64,000 bases of DNA from Cognatishimia sp. WU-CL00825 (lineage in GTDB: Bacteria > Pseudomonadota > Alphaproteobacteria > Rhodobacterales > Rhodobacteraceae), in contig NZ_BAABWX010000001.1 of assembly GCF_040364665.1 (NCBI RefSeq), forward strand, positions 1 through 64,000. Direction: 5' to 3'. The notes beneath the pieces are model-generated. The model was not told the DNA's origin. It searched no databases and saw nothing but the letters and a program-made list of their open reading frames with translations. Positions 44,983 to 53,696 of this stretch are shown piece after piece (positions within the stretch are counted from its first letter, which is position 1; each line of letters opens with the position of its first letter). The translations under genes were made by a program, and so were the position numbers.

Positions 44983-45537
44983 CTAGTGAAGGTGCGGATT
45001 TTTTGGGTAACGCTTTTGGAACTCCAGTAACCCCAATGTAATATGTCGATCCAAGTCGGTCTTGTTGGGCAAGGTCGTCGTGTTCGGTGAATTTAAAGTT
45101 ACTGTTAGGGTTTTACGTCGCTTTCCCTCAACGGCCCTTAGAACAATTCGGATGGCTGCCCCAATGATCGTCCACCCCTTTGCTTTCAGAGGCGAATGAT
45201 CAGCAAATTGTTTATCCAGAAACTGATAAATTGTTTCACCCTGTCCCCGACACTCAAAACGGGAAAAACCACCACCAGGGAAATAGAAATTCAATGATGA
45301 AACTTCGATAGATTCGATGCCGTCTGCAGGCTCTACCGCGAAATCGGGGGCGCTGCGAAGATTGTGCAGCAATACGTTGCGGCGCGGGGCCTCAACCCGT
45401 GCGTCGTTTTCTGGGGTAAAGTTTTTTGCAAAGGCTTTGGCGTATTCATCGCGAACTTTATTACCGCCTTTCGCACAAATCTCGATCAAACGTTCCTGCG
45501 CATCACATGCAATACCAACTTCCAAAACCTTCTGCAC
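44983..45537 (-). CDS. Hypothetical protein, probably 5'-truncated
   Basis: A 184-residue protein with no recognised family. GTG 45537 directly follows an in-frame TAA, and the IS3/IS51-group element begins 27 bp further upstream (45565). The upstream codons before that TAA read on in the same frame (LFTRWNAP), so the gene has probably lost its natural 5' end, to a nonsense change, the IS insertion or both. It is next to module B on the same strand and may be its cargo. Confidence 0.55.
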   Translation of the reverse strand: MQKVLEVGIACDAQERLIEICAKGGNKVRDEYAKAFAKNFTPENDARVEAPRRNVLLHNLRSAPDFAVEPADGIESIEVSSLNFYFPGGGFSRFECRGQGETIYQFLDKQFADHSPLKAKGWTIIGAAIRIVLRAVEGKRRKTLTVTLNSPNTTTLPNKTDLDRHITLGLLEFQKRYPKNPHLH

Positions 45538-45616
45538 TTACGGTGCGTTCCAACGTGTGAATAGCCCCTAGAATTGTAGACGCTTTCTTCCCTAATTTTG
45601 AGGCAAGGAGGCCGTT

Positions 45617-45892
45617 ATGGGGAAGCCAAATTTCAGTGAAGATTTCAAACGTGATGCGGTGCAGCAAATCACGGTGCGTGGATATCCCGTTCGTGAGGTT
45701 TCAGAACGCTTAGGCGTCAGCACACACTCTCTGTACAAATGGATGAAGATGTATGCGCGGGCCGCGTCACAAGCTGCATCTGTCGATCATGAAGCGGAGA
45801 ACCGGCGGCTCAAACGAGAGCTGGCAAGAATGACTGAGGAGCGCGACATATTAAAAAAGGCCGCAGCGTACTTCGCGAAGGATGCAGAATGA
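45617..45892 (+). CDS. IS3-family transposase OrfA
   Basis: A 91-residue protein with an N-terminal helix-turn-helix (FKRDAVQQITVRGYPVREVS) and a C-terminal leucine-zipper-like helix (ENRRLKRELARMTEERDILK). It is full length, with AAGGAGG before ATG 45617. It overlaps orfB by 4 nt, where a frameshift normally makes the OrfAB transposase. Confidence 0.9.
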   Translation: MGKPNFSEDFKRDAVQQITVRGYPVREVSERLGVSTHSLYKWMKMYARAASQAASVDHEAENRRLKRELARMTEERDILKKAAAYFAKDAE

Positions 45893-46803
45893 AGTACGCG
45901 TTCGTGGCGGAGCATCGCCCGCAGTTTTCGGTGCGTGCGATGTGTCGTTGCCTCTGCATTCATCCCAGCGGGTTCAATGCATGGATTAAGGACCCGTTAA
46001 GCCACCGTGCGCGTGAGGATGCGCGTCAGACGAAGCTGCTCAAAGAGGCGTGGCAAGGTAGTGGAAAGGTCTACGGCTATCGCAAACTACATGATGATTG
46101 GGTCGAACAAGGTGAGACCAGTTGCCCTAACCGCGTTGCTAGGCTGACCCGTCTGGCAGGTATCCGCGCTCAGATCGGCTATAAGCGCAAGCCTGGGAAG
46201 TATAGTGGCAGACCATCTGTTGTGGTCGATAATACGCTGGATCGGCAGTTTGAAGTAGCCGAGCCGGACCCGGCTTGGGTCTCAGATATTACATACATAA
46301 AACCTACGAGGGCTTCCTGTATCTGGCCGTGGTCATCGACCTCTACTCGCGTCGTGTTATTGGCTGGGCCACGCAATCACGCCAGCCCACAGACCTTGTG
46401 CTTCAGGCACTTCTCATGGCTGTTTGGCGACGCAAACCCAAGCATCCTTTCTTGATCCACACCGGTCAAGGTTCGCAATATACGAGCCGAGATTGGGCGG
46501 CGTTTCTGCGAGCCCAAAACATCAAGCATTCGATGAGCAGACGTGGAAATTGTCATGAATGAGACCTTGTCCGCCATTGGTCCGAGGACAGCGGTCGAAT
46601 GCTGTCGCCGAGAGCTTCTTCAACCTGCTCAAACGTGAGCGCATTCGTCGTCGAACATACAAAACCCGCGAGCAAGCCAGACACGACGTTTTCGACAACA
46701 TCGAATGTTCTATAACCCGAAACGCAAACATGCCAGAAACGGAATGCTGTCGCCTCTCGACTTCGAAAACAGACAGCGCAATGTGAACCAAGAAGGTGTC
46801 TAG
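45889..46803 (+). pseudogene. IS3-family transposase OrfB, multiply broken
   Basis: The HTH_21 part and the first catalytic Asp (WVSDITYI) read in one frame, then a 1-nt deletion near 46301-46305 moves the second part (YLAVVIDLYSRRVIGW) to another frame. About 38 extra bases follow TGTCATGA near 46558, and a further single-base loss (ATCGAATG for ATCGAAATG) lies near 46700. The catalytic Asp and Glu (RVIGWATQSR; AVAESFFNLLKRER) can still be read across frames. The protein cannot be made intact. Confidence 0.85.
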
Positions 46804-46985
46804 GAAACTAGGGGTACTTCAGACCCAGGCAAGGACAAACGACCTAAACAAGCAGAATTTGCTCATCCAGTCACCAAGAATGAGCGGCTAAAAGTGCACA
46901 CTCGTTAGTGTTTTGGATCAAGCCGCTACACTTTGGAGCGCAAATGTTTGTTTTCTCATTGTCTGCGACGAATGTAGATTGCACC

Positions 46986-47945
46986 TCAAATATCGATCAC
47001 AAGCCGCTCTCCCTTGGCGCGTGACACGCACAGACAAAGTTTGTCACCACGCGCGCGTTCTTTTTCGCTGAGAAAGCTGTCTCTGTGTTCTGCTTTTCCT
47101 TCGATAATATCTGTTACACAGGTACCACAAACGCCCTGTTCACATGAAAATGCTGCGTTAATGTCATTGGCCTCAAGCACATCAAGAATGGTTTCATCTT
47201 TGCCCACCTCAAGCGCAATTCCGGAGCGGGCGAGCTCAATTGTGAATTTTGAGGTTGGTAATCCTGCAAATGCAGGGTTGGCAGCAAAGCGTTCAAGCTT
47301 GACCGCATCGCTAGGCCAATGCTTGAGCGCTCGGGATTCCGCGGCTTCCATAAATACGCCGGGACCACACATATAGACTTGGCCGCCCCGCTTTGGTGCA
47401 CTTAGAATGTGATCAAGCGCATCGCCCGTTTGTGCGGGATCTAACCCTTCATGAAACGTAACGTTTTGCGCATAGTCACCAGAGACCAAACGTTTTCGAA
47501 ATGCCGTGTGGGTTTCCGCGCGAGAAAAATACTGCAGTTCAAACGGTATTCCCAGTTTGTACAAGCGGTCTGCCATTGCAATGATAGGGGTGATACCAAT
47601 CCCAGCAGCCAACAGAATGGCATAAGACGCCGCTTCATCTAGGTGGAAGTTGTTGCGCGGGCTGCCGATTTCCAGTCTTTGACCAACCTCGACCTTTGTG
47701 TGCATCAATTCTGATCCGCCGCGAGAACGTTCCTCATGCTTAACCGCAACCATCAAATGGCGGCGGTCCTCCGGATCGCCACAAAGCGAATATTGCCGAA
47801 TAATCCCTTCGCCACAATGTACATCAATATGCGCGCCTGGCGCGTATTTTGGAAATTTGAACAAGCCCGTTTTGGCAAGCAGAAAGGAATGTACCCCCTC
47901 TGCTTCACGTTTGATTTTGGCCACTTTGACATTTATCAGTGTCAT
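46986..47945 (-). CDS. PDR/VanB-type flavin/2Fe-2S oxidoreductase
   Basis: A 319-residue reductase carrying electrons from NAD(P)H to an oxygenase. FMN- and NAD-binding domains (residues about 40-230: RQYSLCGDPEDRRH, then LLAAGIGITPIIAMAD) precede a C-terminal plant-type 2Fe-2S domain with CEQGVCGTC near residue 270 and a fourth Cys later in LCLCVSR. Third gene of the hydroxylase, PanB-like, reductase operon; it starts 11 nt after the PanB-like pseudogene. Confidence 0.9.
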   Translation of the reverse strand: MTLINVKVAKIKREAEGVHSFLLAKTGLFKFPKYAPGAHIDVHCGEGIIRQYSLCGDPEDRRHLMVAVKHEERSRGGSELMHTKVEVGQRLEIGSPRNNFHLDEAASYAILLAAGIGITPIIAMADRLYKLGIPFELQYFSRAETHTAFRKRLVSGDYAQNVTFHEGLDPAQTGDALDHILSAPKRGGQVYMCGPGVFMEAAESRALKHWPSDAVKLERFAANPAFAGLPTSKFTIELARSGIALEVGKDETILDVLEANDINAAFSCEQGVCGTCVTDIIEGKAEHRDSFLSEKERARGDKLCLCVSRAKGERLVIDI

Positions 47946-47956
47946 GTTGATCGCCT

Positions 47957-48796
47957 TTACTGATGTACTGGCTGCAGTTTATCTAGGCCTTCGCGAAGTT
48001 TTTCCAATTCGATGGCTGACATTGAAACCGACGTCTCTTTATCTGGGAAAGACCCATCCATCACTGCAGCCCGATAACCTGCAAGCGCCTTTGAGCGCTC
48101 GGCTTCGAGTAGCTTGCGGATTGCTCCGACATCGCCAAAGGCTTTGGCGTGGCGAGGAGCGTTCTCGGTGTCACCGCTCAGGTCAGACATATAAGATAGG
48201 ATAATGTCCCCAGATGCGCCGGCACCAATAGTTACGGTCACAAGCTTGGAGTGTTTTTAGATTTCAGCAAGCGCTTCATCAGCGACGCATTCAACTTCGC
48301 AAGAATAGGCTCCAGCCTCCTCAAGGCGGCGAAAATCCTGCAATAGGCCAAGGGCTTCGTCTGCGGTTTTACCAACTGTGCGCAAACCGCCAAATTGGGT
48401 TGCGCGCGCCGGAAAAAGACCGGTGTGGCCCTGAACGCTAATCCCTTCGCGCGCGATCCGTTCAATTGTAGTAAGGCCACGTGGAGAATAGATCGCATCG
48501 GCACCCTTTGCCATGGCGTCGATAGCGCCTCCGAGAGCTTCGTCTTCGGTCACATATTGGCGCATGTATTGCGCCGCAGTGATGAAAATATGGGGCGCGG
48601 CATTGCGAATTTCTGCCACAGTGCCGCTATCGACCGTTAAGGTATCGATATTTTGCTCTGCGGCGGCAGCCGCTTCGGATGCGTCAAAGGCGGTGACCTG
48701 GGTCATACGTTTTCCCTGAGCCTTATTCTTGATAAGACAACCGACCGTAAGATGACGCTGGGCGATTTGACCGCCGTAAGTATAGATATGTTTCAT
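47957..48796 (-). pseudogene. PanB-like (ketopantoate hydroxymethyltransferase family) protein with internal stop
   Basis: The frame from ATG 48796 shows PanB-family segments (GHTGLFPARATQFGGL, LEEAGAYSCEVECVADEALAEI) and stops at TAA 48257-48259. The same frame, without shift, continues SKLVTVTIGAGASGDIIL to 47957, matching the normal PanB active-site region. TCA to TAA is a likely change. The joined product would be 279 codons. It is more divergent than true PanB, so the original substrate is unclear. Confidence 0.8.
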
Positions 48797-48821
48797 TTTG
48801 ATGTGCTTTTTTTGGGGGGGG

Positions 48822-49835
48822 TTATTTGGGGGCAAAGATCAGTTTTTTCCGAGCGCGGATGCGTTGGGTCGCTTCGACTGTTCCATCGTGAAAACTGCCG
48901 AACCAACGGTCTAAGGGGATTTCTTCAGAGCCATAATTGCACTCAAAATAGCGATGATGCAGTTGGTGATGAAAGGAACCGGCATTGACGGATTCCTTGT
49001 TTCGAACAATGAGCTTGTCAAAGCCTGCGTGAGAAATCAAAGCGCCTAGGCTGAGCGAGAACATATGAAACATCACATGCAGAGGGTGGGTTGGTAAAAT
49101 CAGGTGGATGATGATGCTTGAGAAGTAGAAGAAGCTTTCAACCGGATGCATTGCCAAGCCTGACCAAGGGCCGACATTCACATTGCGATGATGCAGGTGA
49201 TGCACATTTTTAAACAGCCAAGGCATATGGATAAGACGGTGGATCCAATAGAAATGAAATGACTGCCAAAACCTCAGGACAAAAAAGAAGGCTACAAACC
49301 AGACTGGTGAGGCACTAATGCTACTAAGCGTTGGTGCCCATCCATTTGCAGCAAAAAAGAAATAGAAGATATTCCACGCCGTGAGTGCGACAACACCAGA
49401 GGTAAGCGACCAGAAAACATTGTCCCATACTTGGTCGCCAAAGGTGAAACGAGAGCTCTTTTCCATTGGTCGAACATCAAATTTCAGGCGCATTTTCTGA
49501 CTGGCAAACACATATAAATAGACGTGCAATGCCGAACCTAGAAATATCACGGTTCCAAAAAAAATGGCTGCGATTTGCAACATCCAACTGGCGTCTAATG
49601 ACTGCATATCGCTTGAACTTGGCAAAAGGAACGCCACTGCCAGAAGAGCAAATACCAGATGGTTCACAGGTGGAGAAAGCTTCAGCCACGTTCCAAACAG
49701 CCAAGCTATCGTAGCTTTTGGCTTTGGAGGAATGTCAAATACGGGTGACATCGCAATTGGCAGTTTGGGATGGTAGTTCCATTCCTTTGAGCGACCCGCA
49801 GGGACGCTGTTTTGATTGGTTTCCTTTGATTGCAT
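48822..49835 (-). CDS. Fatty acid hydroxylase/sterol desaturase-family protein
   Basis: A 337-residue membrane di-iron hydroxylase. Three to four hydrophobic segments surround the His boxes HRLIH, HHLHH (near residues 200-225) and HHQLHHRYFECNYG near residue 285. GGAG stands about 12 nt before ATG 49835. The neighbouring 2Fe-2S reductase on the same strand is a likely electron donor. Substrate unknown, possibly a lipid or terpenoid. Confidence 0.9.
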   Translation of the reverse strand: MQSKETNQNSVPAGRSKEWNYHPKLPIAMSPVFDIPPKPKATIAWLFGTWLKLSPPVNHLVFALLAVAFLLPSSSDMQSLDASWMLQIAAIFFGTVIFLGSALHVYLYVFASQKMRLKFDVRPMEKSSRFTFGDQVWDNVFWSLTSGVVALTAWNIFYFFFAANGWAPTLSSISASPVWFVAFFFVLRFWQSFHFYWIHRLIHMPWLFKNVHHLHHRNVNVGPWSGLAMHPVESFFYFSSIIIHLILPTHPLHVMFHMFSLSLGALISHAGFDKLIVRNKESVNAGSFHHQLHHRYFECNYGSEEIPLDRWFGSFHDGTVEATQRIRARKKLIFAPK

Positions 49836-50394
49836 TTTCCGGCTTACTCCTTCTAACGCGAAGGGACGTGCAAACCCTCCTTGCCTGTTTCGTAATTCAA
49901 AACATTTATTTAATTATGTAAAACAAATTTGAAGTGGTCAATCACATTGGCTAAAAGAGCAAGATTTCAGTCTATCATGTTGAAATTAAATAAATATTTC
50001 TAGGTGGTTAAACTGGTTGCCTAAAGAAAGTGGGTGCCGGCACTTGTTCACTTCTTAAAGTGAATCGATTTTTGAGTGCCTTTTTGCGAGGGAAGAATCG
50101 CTTTTCTCTGCTGGATTTGTCGCAAGCCGTCCGGCCTTTTTTTGGTGCAAATCTGAAATTTTCGACATTCGTTGCGTCACCCAATAGGTGTGCCCGCACC
50201 AGGTTAGATGTTTTTCACTATTAAAGTCATACGCTTAGATGGAAGTGGCAAACCTAAATGTTCAAAGGAAGGAGACAAAAAATGAATAAGTATTTTTCCA
50301 TTGACGAATATCAACTTCCCCCACTATTCTCGTAATGCAAAATAAAAGTTTTGTAATATAAAACTTGATACCAGCTAAGAACAGGGAAAACAAA
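49836..50394. other. 559-bp divergent promoter region
   Basis: No gene is recognised. It separates the hydroxylase operon (minus) from the importer (plus). It is AT-rich near both genes and includes the inverted repeat AAGTTTT/AAAACTT at 50346-50366, just before the binding-protein gene. Confidence 0.45.
50346..50366. promoter_or_regulatory. Inverted repeat before the importer
   Basis: AAGTTTT (50346-50352) and AAAACTT (50360-50366) with a 7-nt spacer. It lies 29 bp before ATG 50395, in the likely promoter. It may be an operator of the importer. Confidence 0.45.
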
Positions 50395-51387
50395 ATGTTT
50401 AAAAAAACTTCAACCTCGATCCTTGCGGCGGCGATTGCTGCTGTTTCTGGAACTGCGGCTTATGCAGAAGAACTGACCGTTGCTTATTTTCTAGAATGGC
50501 CAATGCCGATGATGGCGGCCAAAGCTACGGGTGCTTACGAAGAAGCACTTGGCATGAAAGTGAACTGGGTTTCCTTTGAAACCGGCACAGCGATGAGCGC
50601 CGCGATGGCCTCTGGAGACGTTCAGATCGCGGTTTCCCAAGGTGTGCCGCCGTTTGTAGTTGCCGCATCTGGTGGCCAAGATCTTCAGGTTGTCGACATC
50701 GCGGTCAGCTATTCAGACAATGACAACTGCGTTGTGTCCTCTTCGTTGGAAATCGACAAAGATTCTGCAGGCGAGCTTGCGGGCAAAAAAGTGTCCGTGC
50801 CTTTGGGGACCGCTGCGCATTATGGCTTTCTGCGCCAGATGGCCCATTTTGGCATTCCAGTAGACTCACTTCAGGTTGTCGACATGGCACCACCAGAAGG
50901 TGCAGCGGCCCTGAGCCAAGGCGCGGTTGACTTTGCATGTGGCTACGGTGGTGGTTTGTCTCGTATGAAAGAGCACGGCAATGTTCTGCTGACTGGTGAC
51001 GAAAAAGAAGAACTGGGCATCTTGGTGTTTGATGTGACTTCTGCGCCTGCCTCTTACATCGCAGAGAACGGCGACGTAGTTGCCAAGTTCCTGGCTGTGA
51101 CTGCTGCTGCGAATGAAAAGTGGTATGCAGACGGTAGTGACGAGCTGTTGAAAGTTATTGCAGACGAAGCAGGCTTAGATCTGGCTGCTGCGCGCGCCGC
51201 GATCGACACCATGAAAATGCCTTCGGTCGAAGAGCAGCTGTCGGGAAAATGGCTGGGCGGTAACGTTCAAACCTTTATGAAGGGCGTTGCCGAAGTATTT
51301 GTTGAGGCTGGTTCTATCGATGCCTCTTTGGAAACATACGAAGGTGCCGTCAACACCGGCCCACTGATGGCCGTCAAAGACATGTAA
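50395..51387 (+). CDS. ABC transporter substrate-binding protein (TauA/SsuA-like)
   Basis: A 330-residue periplasmic binding protein. Residues 1-24 are a Sec signal peptide (LAAAIAAVSGTAAYAEE), then TVAYFLEWPMPMMAAKATGAY and the segment MASGDVQIAVSQGVPPFVVA typical of this family. ATG 50395 is chosen over the 10-codon-longer frame because it starts the signal peptide. First gene of the importer with a stem-loop between it and the ATPase. The ligand is unknown, possibly a taurine-, betaine- or polyamine-like amine, given the FAD oxidase downstream. Confidence 0.9.
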   Translation: MFKKTSTSILAAAIAAVSGTAAYAEELTVAYFLEWPMPMMAAKATGAYEEALGMKVNWVSFETGTAMSAAMASGDVQIAVSQGVPPFVVAASGGQDLQVVDIAVSYSDNDNCVVSSSLEIDKDSAGELAGKKVSVPLGTAAHYGFLRQMAHFGIPVDSLQVVDMAPPEGAAALSQGAVDFACGYGGGLSRMKEHGNVLLTGDEKEELGILVFDVTSAPASYIAENGDVVAKFLAVTAAANEKWYADGSDELLKVIADEAGLDLAAARAAIDTMKMPSVEEQLSGKWLGGNVQTFMKGVAEVFVEAGSIDASLETYEGAVNTGPLMAVKDM

Positions 51388-51394
51388 GTCCGAC

Positions 51395-51423
51395 TTGGTG
51401 CGAGGGGTCTTCCCTCGCGCCAA
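51395..51423 (+). terminator. Intercistronic stem-loop (attenuator) after the binding protein
   Basis: TTGGTGCGAGGG (51395-51406) pairs with CCCTCGCGCCAA (51412-51423), 12 bp with one G-U, without a T run. Typical of partial termination or mRNA stabilisation that raises binding-protein level over the ATPase. Confidence 0.6.
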
Positions 51424-51476
51424 TCCCGCTGCGCCCAAAGATAGCGCGGCTCCTTTCATAAAAAAATAGGTGGGGA

Positions 51477-52283
51477 ATGACTGGACTTTCGATCCAAAAT
51501 TTATCCATGCGTTTTGATCTGCCCGATGGTGGTGCGGTGCAAGCGTTGCAGGATGTCTCTCTGGACCTCAAAGCCGGAGAACTTTTAAGCGTATTGGGTC
51601 CTTCGGGATGCGGTAAAACAACTTTGCTTAATATCGTAGCGGGCTTTCTGGCCCCAACGGGCGGTCAAATGACCTTGAATGGCAACACAATTGCCGGCCC
51701 AAGCGCGGACCGCGGCATGGTGTTTCAAAAAGGCGCTCTTTTTGAATGGATGTCGGTGCGTGACAACGTCAGTTTTGGCCCACGCATGCAGGGTCAACGC
51801 GAATCTGACTACCTCCAAGAGGTGGATCATCTGCTCGAAGTTGTGGGTCTGCAGGACTTTAAAGAAAAGGCGATCTACGAACTTTCCGGTGGTATGCAGC
51901 AACGGGTGGCCCTTGCACGTTGTCTGGCAAACCACCCGGATGTCATCCTGATGGATGAACCTCTTGGCGCGCTTGACGCTCTGACGCGCGAAAAAATGCA
52001 ATCGTTGGTTCTGAAGCTTTGGAAAGAAACCGGCAAAACCATCATTCTAATCACGCACTCGGTTGAAGAGGCTTTGTTGCTTGGGGAACGCCTGCTGGTC
52101 ATGGCTCCTCGCCCTGGCCGTATTCACAAAGAATACCGTCTTCCATTTGCGGATCTAGGTGTTGATGCGGATCTGCGTGAAGTCAAAAAACACCCTGACT
52201 TTGGTGTGAAGCGCGAAGAAATTCTCAGCATGATCTGGGACATGGAAGAAGAAATCATGGGCCGTTCGGAGGATTCAAAATGA
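51477..52283 (+). CDS. ABC transporter ATP-binding protein (TauB-like)
   Basis: A 268-residue ATPase with Walker A GPSGCGKTT, signature LSGGMQQRVALAR and Walker B VILMDEPLGALDALT. GTGGGGA precedes ATG 51477. Overlaps the permease start by 4 nt. Confidence 0.92.
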   Translation: MTGLSIQNLSMRFDLPDGGAVQALQDVSLDLKAGELLSVLGPSGCGKTTLLNIVAGFLAPTGGQMTLNGNTIAGPSADRGMVFQKGALFEWMSVRDNVSFGPRMQGQRESDYLQEVDHLLEVVGLQDFKEKAIYELSGGMQQRVALARCLANHPDVILMDEPLGALDALTREKMQSLVLKLWKETGKTIILITHSVEEALLLGERLLVMAPRPGRIHKEYRLPFADLGVDADLREVKKHPDFGVKREEILSMIWDMEEEIMGRSEDSK

Positions 52284-53545
52284 TTCCACTCCTGATATAC
52301 GTCGGCGTTTTTGTTGCCTCCTTCTATCTGGTGACAAAGCTCCAAGGCGCGGGCATCCGCGATTATACCTCTTTAAAAACCGTGACATTTGGCGATGAAA
52401 GCGCCGTGCGTCCGAACCGGATTGCGGGCGTCGTGTCTATCGCCACAATCTTTCTGATCTGGGGCATTTTCACCGGCTCTGGTATTTTACCAAAATTCCT
52501 ACACGCGCCCGCACCCTTTGAGGGCGTCGCCGAGTTTACCTATACGGTGCAAGCCGAAGATGGCGCATCTGATGACGCGATGGTGCGTGTTGTGGTGCAT
52601 CCTCGTGACAAAACAGCTGAAAAACCCGTTGTGCCCGAAGGCGAGGGTTTTGCAAAAAACGATTCAGCTGTGGTGGCCCAATGGCGTACCATTTTGATCC
52701 CTTGGGACAAAAATGACGAGCTGACGCGCAAAGACGGGGCCAAGATTGTTGCGATCAATGGTCAGCCGGTCACTCCTGGTGACACGGTAGACACTGAATT
52801 TGGTCCCATCACTTTGTCCGACAAAGGCACGCCGAATTTTGCACCAGAACGTGGTTTGCAAATGGAGCCGCTTTATCTGCCAGCACCGGAAACAGTGTGG
52901 ACCCGGTCAGTCAAGATCTTCAAAGAAGGGTTCCGCAATTTTACAATCTGGGAGCATCTTGGCTTCTCATTATACCGAGTTATCCTTGGCTTTGTGCTCG
53001 GGGCGGTTGTGGGTGTGCCGCTTGGCTATGCCATGGGTCTGAGTAACTGGTTTCGCGGTTGGTTTGATCCGATCGTGGAGTTCATGCGCCCGGTTCCTCC
53101 CTTGGCCTTGATCCCCTTGGTCATCATTTGGGCAGGTATTGGCGAATCCGGCAAGATCATTCTGCTCTTTCTTGCAGCGCTTTGGATTATGGCGATTGCC
53201 GCCCGATCGGGTGTGTCTGGGGTGAACATCAGTAAAGTTCATGCCGCCTATTCATTGGGGGCCAGCAGATGGCAAATCATGCGTCACGTGATTATCCCGA
53301 ACTCTCTACCAGAGATATTTACCGGCGCGCGTGTGGCTATGGGCGTGTGCTGGGGCACTGTCGTGGCCGCCGAACTTGTGGCCGCCGAACAGGGGGCCGG
53401 CATGATGATCATGACCGCCTCCAAGTTCCAAAACACCGATATCGTCATCATGGGCATCGTTCTGATCGGCGTGATCGGCTTTGGCATCGACATGATGATG
53501 CGATGGGCAGAACGCCACCTCGTGCCTTGGAAAGGCAAGAGCTAA
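52280..53545 (+). CDS. ABC transporter permease with an extra N-terminal periplasmic domain
   Basis: A 421-residue permease. Residues 1-75 hold two hydrophobic segments, then about 75-200 form a soluble region with several beta-like segments (GAKIVAINGQPVTPGDTVD), and 215-415 hold the usual TauC/SsuC-type six-helix core with the EAA-like loop AAYSLGASRWQIMRHV. Family members without the insertion are about 250-280 residues. The added domain may help binding-protein docking; unusual. Confidence 0.9.
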   Translation: MIPLLIYVGVFVASFYLVTKLQGAGIRDYTSLKTVTFGDESAVRPNRIAGVVSIATIFLIWGIFTGSGILPKFLHAPAPFEGVAEFTYTVQAEDGASDDAMVRVVVHPRDKTAEKPVVPEGEGFAKNDSAVVAQWRTILIPWDKNDELTRKDGAKIVAINGQPVTPGDTVDTEFGPITLSDKGTPNFAPERGLQMEPLYLPAPETVWTRSVKIFKEGFRNFTIWEHLGFSLYRVILGFVLGAVVGVPLGYAMGLSNWFRGWFDPIVEFMRPVPPLALIPLVIIWAGIGESGKIILLFLAALWIMAIAARSGVSGVNISKVHAAYSLGASRWQIMRHVIIPNSLPEIFTGARVAMGVCWGTVVAAELVAAEQGAGMMIMTASKFQNTDIVIMGIVLIGVIGFGIDMMMRWAERHLVPWKGKS

Positions 53546-53551
53546 GGGCAA

Positions 53552-53587
53552 TTCTCTGGCGGGGAATACTCCCAGCCCGCCAGAGAA
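53552..53587 (+). terminator. Hairpin after the importer
   Basis: TTCTCTGGCGGG (53552-53563) pairs perfectly with CCCGCCAGAGAA (53576-53587) around a 12-nt loop. A long T run is missing, so it may only partly terminate. Confidence 0.6.
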
Positions 53588-53696
53588 AACTTTGCATCAT
53601 CAATTGTTTGATGTTTAGCGGACCGGCGAAATTTTTTGCGGTCCAAACTTTAACCACAGAGCAAACAGAGATTTTGCGAAATCAAATGAGCACGGT

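Larger units (their letters stand above)
45565..46814 (+). mobile_element. IS3-family (IS51-group-like) element, inactive
   Basis: The left end CCCCTAGAATTGTAGACGC (45565-45583) and the right end, reversed, CCCCTAGTTTCCTAGACAC (46796-46814), form imperfect inverted repeats sharing CCCCTAG and TAGAC. Between them are orfA and a broken orfB. No target duplication is visible. It lies between the module B gene and the reductase operon. Confidence 0.8.
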
